From assembly GCA_964019135.1 (NCBI GenBank), contig OZ025264.1, positions 496,001-560,000 on the forward strand: a stretch of DNA of 64,000 bases, in the 5' to 3' direction. This document shows positions 60,296 through 64,000 of the stretch, one piece after another; position 1 is the stretch's first letter, and each line of letters opens with the position of its first letter. A program made the translations under genes and the position numbers. The notes under the pieces were generated by a model that saw only the letters and a list, made by a program, of their open reading frames with translations, was not told the DNA's origin and searched no databases. The DNA comes from Arenicola marina (taxonomy: Eukaryota; Annelida; Polychaeta; Arenicolidae).

Positions 60296-60774
60296 GGCGA
60301 AGACATAATCCGAAACACAACCCAAAATTATCCGCAGCGTAATAAGATTATTCTCGTTTTTTGAAATTCATGCATAGTATTTGTCAAAATCCACCGTGGT
60401 TCCTAAATGAATATTATACTTCCGTTATCTGGAAGAGAAAGAAAGCTCCATCTGAGCGTGAGAACGTATCGATGCAAACAAAAAAATACGAAAACAAAAA
60501 TACGAAACTGGGCCTCGTATCTTGTAGCTCCATGTCCTATCGTGAGCTGTACAGTTTCATGTGCCACGCTGGAGGCTGTATAACACTGGGCCCAACATGA
60601 CACGATAACACGATAAGAAGGCCCACTAGTTGAGATGTGGAGTCTGTCCGTGGTAATAAAAGACGGCGTCTTTGGCGACGACCGGTGATGCGAAACTTTC
60701 GCTGCGTCTGTTATATTTATAGACCGCGACACCTATATGTATAACGCCGTAGTCGTTATCATGTCAGATGCCCA

Positions 60775-61850
60775 CTACATCAGATAGATATCAGATATAT
60801 ATGACATGATGCCCCATCAGGTCAGATGCACTACATCAGATAGATATCAGATATATATGACATGATGCCCCATCAGATCAGATGCACTACATCAGATAGA
60901 TATCAGATATATATGACATGATGCCCCATCAGGTCAGATGCACTACATCAGATAGATATCAGATATATATGACATGATGCCCCATCATGTCAGATGCACC
61001 ATATCAGATAGATATCAGATATATATGACATGATGCCCCATCAGGTCAGATGCACCATATCAGATAGATATCAGATATATATGACATGATGCCCCATAAT
61101 GTCAGATGCGCACTACATCAGATAGATATCAGATATATATGACATGATGCCCCATCAGGTCAGATGCACCATATCAGATAGATATCAGATATATATGACA
61201 TGATGCCCCATCAGGTCAGATGCACTACATCAGATAGATATCAGATATATATGACATGATGCCCCATCATGTCAGATGCGCACTACATCAGATAGATATC
61301 AGATATATATGACATGATGCCCCATCAGGTCAGATGCACCATATCAGATAGATATCAGATATATATGACATGATGCCCCATCAGGTCAGATGCACCATAT
61401 CAGATAGATATCAGATATATATGACATGGTGACCCATCAGGTCAGATGCACCATATCAGATAGATATCAGATATATATGACATGATGCCCCATCAGGTCA
61501 GATGCACCATATCAGATAGATATCAGATATATATGACATGATGCCCCATCAGGTCAGATGCACCATATCAGATAGATATCAGATATATATGACATGATGC
61601 CCCATCAGGTCAGATGCACCATATCAGATAGATATCAGATATATATGACATGATGCCCCATCAGGTCAGATGCACCATATCAGATAGATATCAGATATAT
61701 ATGACATGGTGACCCATCAGGTCAGATGCACCATATCAGATAGATATCAGATATATATGACATGATGCCCCATCAGGTCAGATGCACCATATCAGATAGA
61801 TATCAGATATATATGACATGATGCCCCATCAGGTCAGATGCACATATCAT
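60775..61850 (+). repeat. 56-bp minisatellite
   Basis: About 19 copies of a 56-bp unit, cagatagatatcagatatat, atgacatgatgccccatcag, gtcagatgcaccat. Variants are actacatcag/accatatcag, atgcgcac and a twice-occurring gtgaccc. The second half is more uniform than the first. Confidence 0.95.
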
Positions 61851-62845
61851 GCTATATATGAACAGATAGTGTGATCATCAAACTTAAATTATGGGATCAG
61901 GACATTAGAGTAAGTGGCTTGGACAGTTCAGTTTAACGGCACTACTGTATTGACATTTAGGTACTTAGGGTATAAGGTTTCTCAAGTGAATTTCACACTT
62001 CTAGTCATATATTGAGCATAAGCTAAAACGACAACTGAGAGAAGTATTGGAAATGACAACAATCCTGTTTTACATGTTGTAAAGCAGTGCCGCTACCTTG
62101 TACATTTTACTGCTAGTGAAATGGACTTGTAATATGGAAATTGGTGAACCACAGTATTTTTCGGTTACAGCTAACGTTGCATCCGGGACGAGATTTTAAT
62201 CGGCTGTTTTTCGAGTTCTCGTCAGACACCATTATATCTACCACAGCCCGTTAACGGTAAGTGGGAGTTGCCGATCTGCCCGTTTAGTTACAGTTTAACT
62301 TCACGGCCCGTTAAAAAGTCCAATTTACGGCGTTTACTTTCTCCTCCCAGGCTCAATGTTTTGTTTAAACAAAATGAGTCATACAAACTACGGCGACCGG
62401 CGTCACGTGACCACAACGTGATCTGAATTCTGCCTGGTAGAGATATCCCACGGCGACCGGTTATCTCAGGCACAGCTAGAGTGTCTTCAGTGCACCCCTC
62501 CCCATCCGGGTCCCCAGCTCAGCCTCTGTCTGGATCATCTTAGCTGAGGTCGGGTTTAGTTTGTTGATGGAAAGGCCTCAACGGTGGCTATATAGGTTAA
62601 AAACCGTCACTACCGTCCCCGTTGGAGCAGGAATAAACCGCACTTCCTCTTATATTGGCTACATTTTCAAATTCAGCAGGAGGCCTATGTCATAGTGTAC
62701 TCTCAGATAGTGGCAAATGAGCCATGTTTTTTGGCGACATTTACCAGACAGTATCAGGGCCCAGTTGTGAGGACATGTAGGCTTAGCTCATGACTAAGCC
62801 ATCACATTCTGTTTTTATTATTTATAGTGTGACCTAATATCAAAT
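61851..62845. other. Non-repetitive DNA, no gene seen
   Basis: Mixed sequence between two arrays. No exon or RNA gene could be supported. Confidence 0.45.
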
Positions 62846-62849
62846 TATA

Positions 62850-63680
62850 ATTACACTCCGAGGAAAACAGGGCACTCCGAGGAAACCAGAACACTCCGAG
62901 GAAAACATGACACTAGAGAAAAACAGGACACTAAGAGGAAAACAGGACACCAGAGTAGAACATAACACTCCGAGGAAACCAGGACACTCCGAGGAAAACA
63001 GGACACCCCGAGGAAAACAGGACACTCCGAGGAAACCAGGACACTTAGAGAAAAACAGGACACTCCGAGGAAACCAGGACACTCAGAGGAAAACAGGACA
63101 CTCCGAGGAAACCAGGACACTTAGAGGAAAACAGGACACTCCGAGGAAACCAGAACACTCAGAGGAAAACAGGACACTCCGAGAAAAACAGGACACTCCG
63201 AGGAAACCAGGACACTCAGAGGAAACCAGGACACACCGAGGAAACCAGGACACTCAGAGGAAACCAGGACACTCCGAGAAAAACAGGACACTCCGAGAAA
63301 AACAGGACACTCCGAGGAAACCAGGACACTCCGAGAAAAACAGGACACTCCGAGGAAACCAGGACACTCAGAGGAAAACAGGACACTCCGAGAAAAACAG
63401 GACACTCCGAGGAAACCAGGACACTCAGAGGAAACCAGGACACTCCGAGGAAACCAGGACACTCAGAGGAAACCAGGACACTCCGAGGAAACCAGGACAC
63501 TTAGAGGAAACCAGGACACTCCGAGGAAACCAGGACACTCAGAGGAAACCAGGACACTCCGAGGAAACCAGGACACTCAGAGGAAACCAGGACACTCAGA
63601 GGAAACCAGGACACTTAGAGGAAACCAGGACACTCCGAGGAAACCAGGACACTCCGAGGAAACCAGGACACTCCGATGAG
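62850..63680 (+). repeat. 19-bp minisatellite
   Basis: About 43 copies of acactccgaggaaaccagg, with variants acactcagag, acacttagag, gagaaaaacagg and gaggaaaacagg. One + strand frame stays open for 269 codons as a repeat artefact. The two main variants alternate in parts, suggesting a 38-bp higher-order unit. Confidence 0.95.
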
Positions 63681-63684
63681 AGCA

Positions 63685-63765
63685 GAAACACTCGGAGTAT
63701 AACACTCGGAGTATAACACTCGGAGTATAACACTCGGAGTATAACACTCGGAGTATAACACTCGT
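63685..63765 (+). repeat. 14-bp minisatellite
   Basis: About six copies of aacactcggagtat. It directly follows the 19-bp array and shares the word acactcggag with it, so it may have grown from the edge of that array. Confidence 0.85.
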
Positions 63766-63844
63766 GAGAGCAGATTTTTTTTTCAGCGGAGAGGAATGCT
63801 ACGCCACGAACGACAGCAACACTGAGCGCGGCGCAGCAACCACA

Positions 63845-64000
63845 CTGTGTCACAGGCCGCTGTGTCACAGGCCGCTGTGTCACAGGCCGCTGTGTCACAG
63901 GCCGCTGTGTCACAGGCCGCTGTATCACAGGCCGCTGTGTCACAGGCCGCTGTGTCACAGGCCGCTGTGTCACAGGCCGCTGTGTCACAGGCCGCTGTGT
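63845..64000 (+). repeat. 15-bp minisatellite running off the window
   Basis: At least ten copies of gccgctgtgtcacag, with one tatcacag variant; it continues beyond the right edge. Confidence 0.95.

Noticed and set aside
1-64000. Retrovirus, LTR element, Polinton or LINE coding remnants
   Set aside because: No frame on either strand showed reverse transcriptase, integrase, capsid or endonuclease motifs, and no long direct terminal repeats were noticed.

Overview
The window looks like nuclear DNA of an invertebrate chordate, most likely an amphioxus (Branchiostoma). The genes are intron-rich, their exon structure and protein sequence are close to vertebrate orthologues, GC/CT homopolymer runs are frequent, and an unusual share of the DNA is minisatellite. 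Several minisatellites cover exon-intron boundaries, a trait I recall being described for amphioxus Adh introns. I see no bacterial operons, CRISPR arrays or intact transposon genes, and no retrovirus, LTR element or Polinton.

Layout. 1-3.2 kb: an exon of an unrecognised + strand gene entered in mid-gene, with a 57-bp minisatellite at its 5' edge. 3.7-4.4 kb: a palindromic DNA-transposon derivative. 5.2-5.4 kb: a possible first exon on the - strand. 9.3-28.0 kb: the complete FPGS gene (folylpolyglutamate synthase), 15 exons, + strand; its introns carry five large tandem arrays, including about 3.8 kb of a 20-bp unit. 29.3-30.8 kb: a GC-rich array between convergent genes. 31.5-37.5 kb: the complete MLST8 gene (mTOR complex subunit), 9 exons, - strand. 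37.5-37.7 kb: a 198-bp divergent promoter shared with CIAO3. 37.7-44.2 kb: the complete CIAO3/NARFL gene (cytosolic Fe-S cluster assembly), 11 exons, + strand. 44.2-49.4 kb: intergenic DNA with two arrays. 49.4-58.6 kb: a - strand gene for a membrane protein with four PAN/apple domains, two CUB domains, one membrane span and a cytoplasmic tail; its 5' end was not found. 58.6-64 kb: no gene seen; five tandem arrays.

The three complete genes were checked by splice phase. FPGS exons sum to 1971 nt (656 aa), CIAO3 to 1443 nt (480 aa) and MLST8 to 954 nt (317 aa). All reading frames close across every junction.

The most notable pattern is that four different genes (FPGS, MLST8, CIAO3 and the PAN-CUB gene) each have an intron beginning with a minisatellite whose unit is a copy of the last bases of the upstream exon plus the 5' splice site. 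The splice donor is therefore present in about 4 to 28 tandem copies. The very long open frames inside the arrays come from the repeats and are not proteins.
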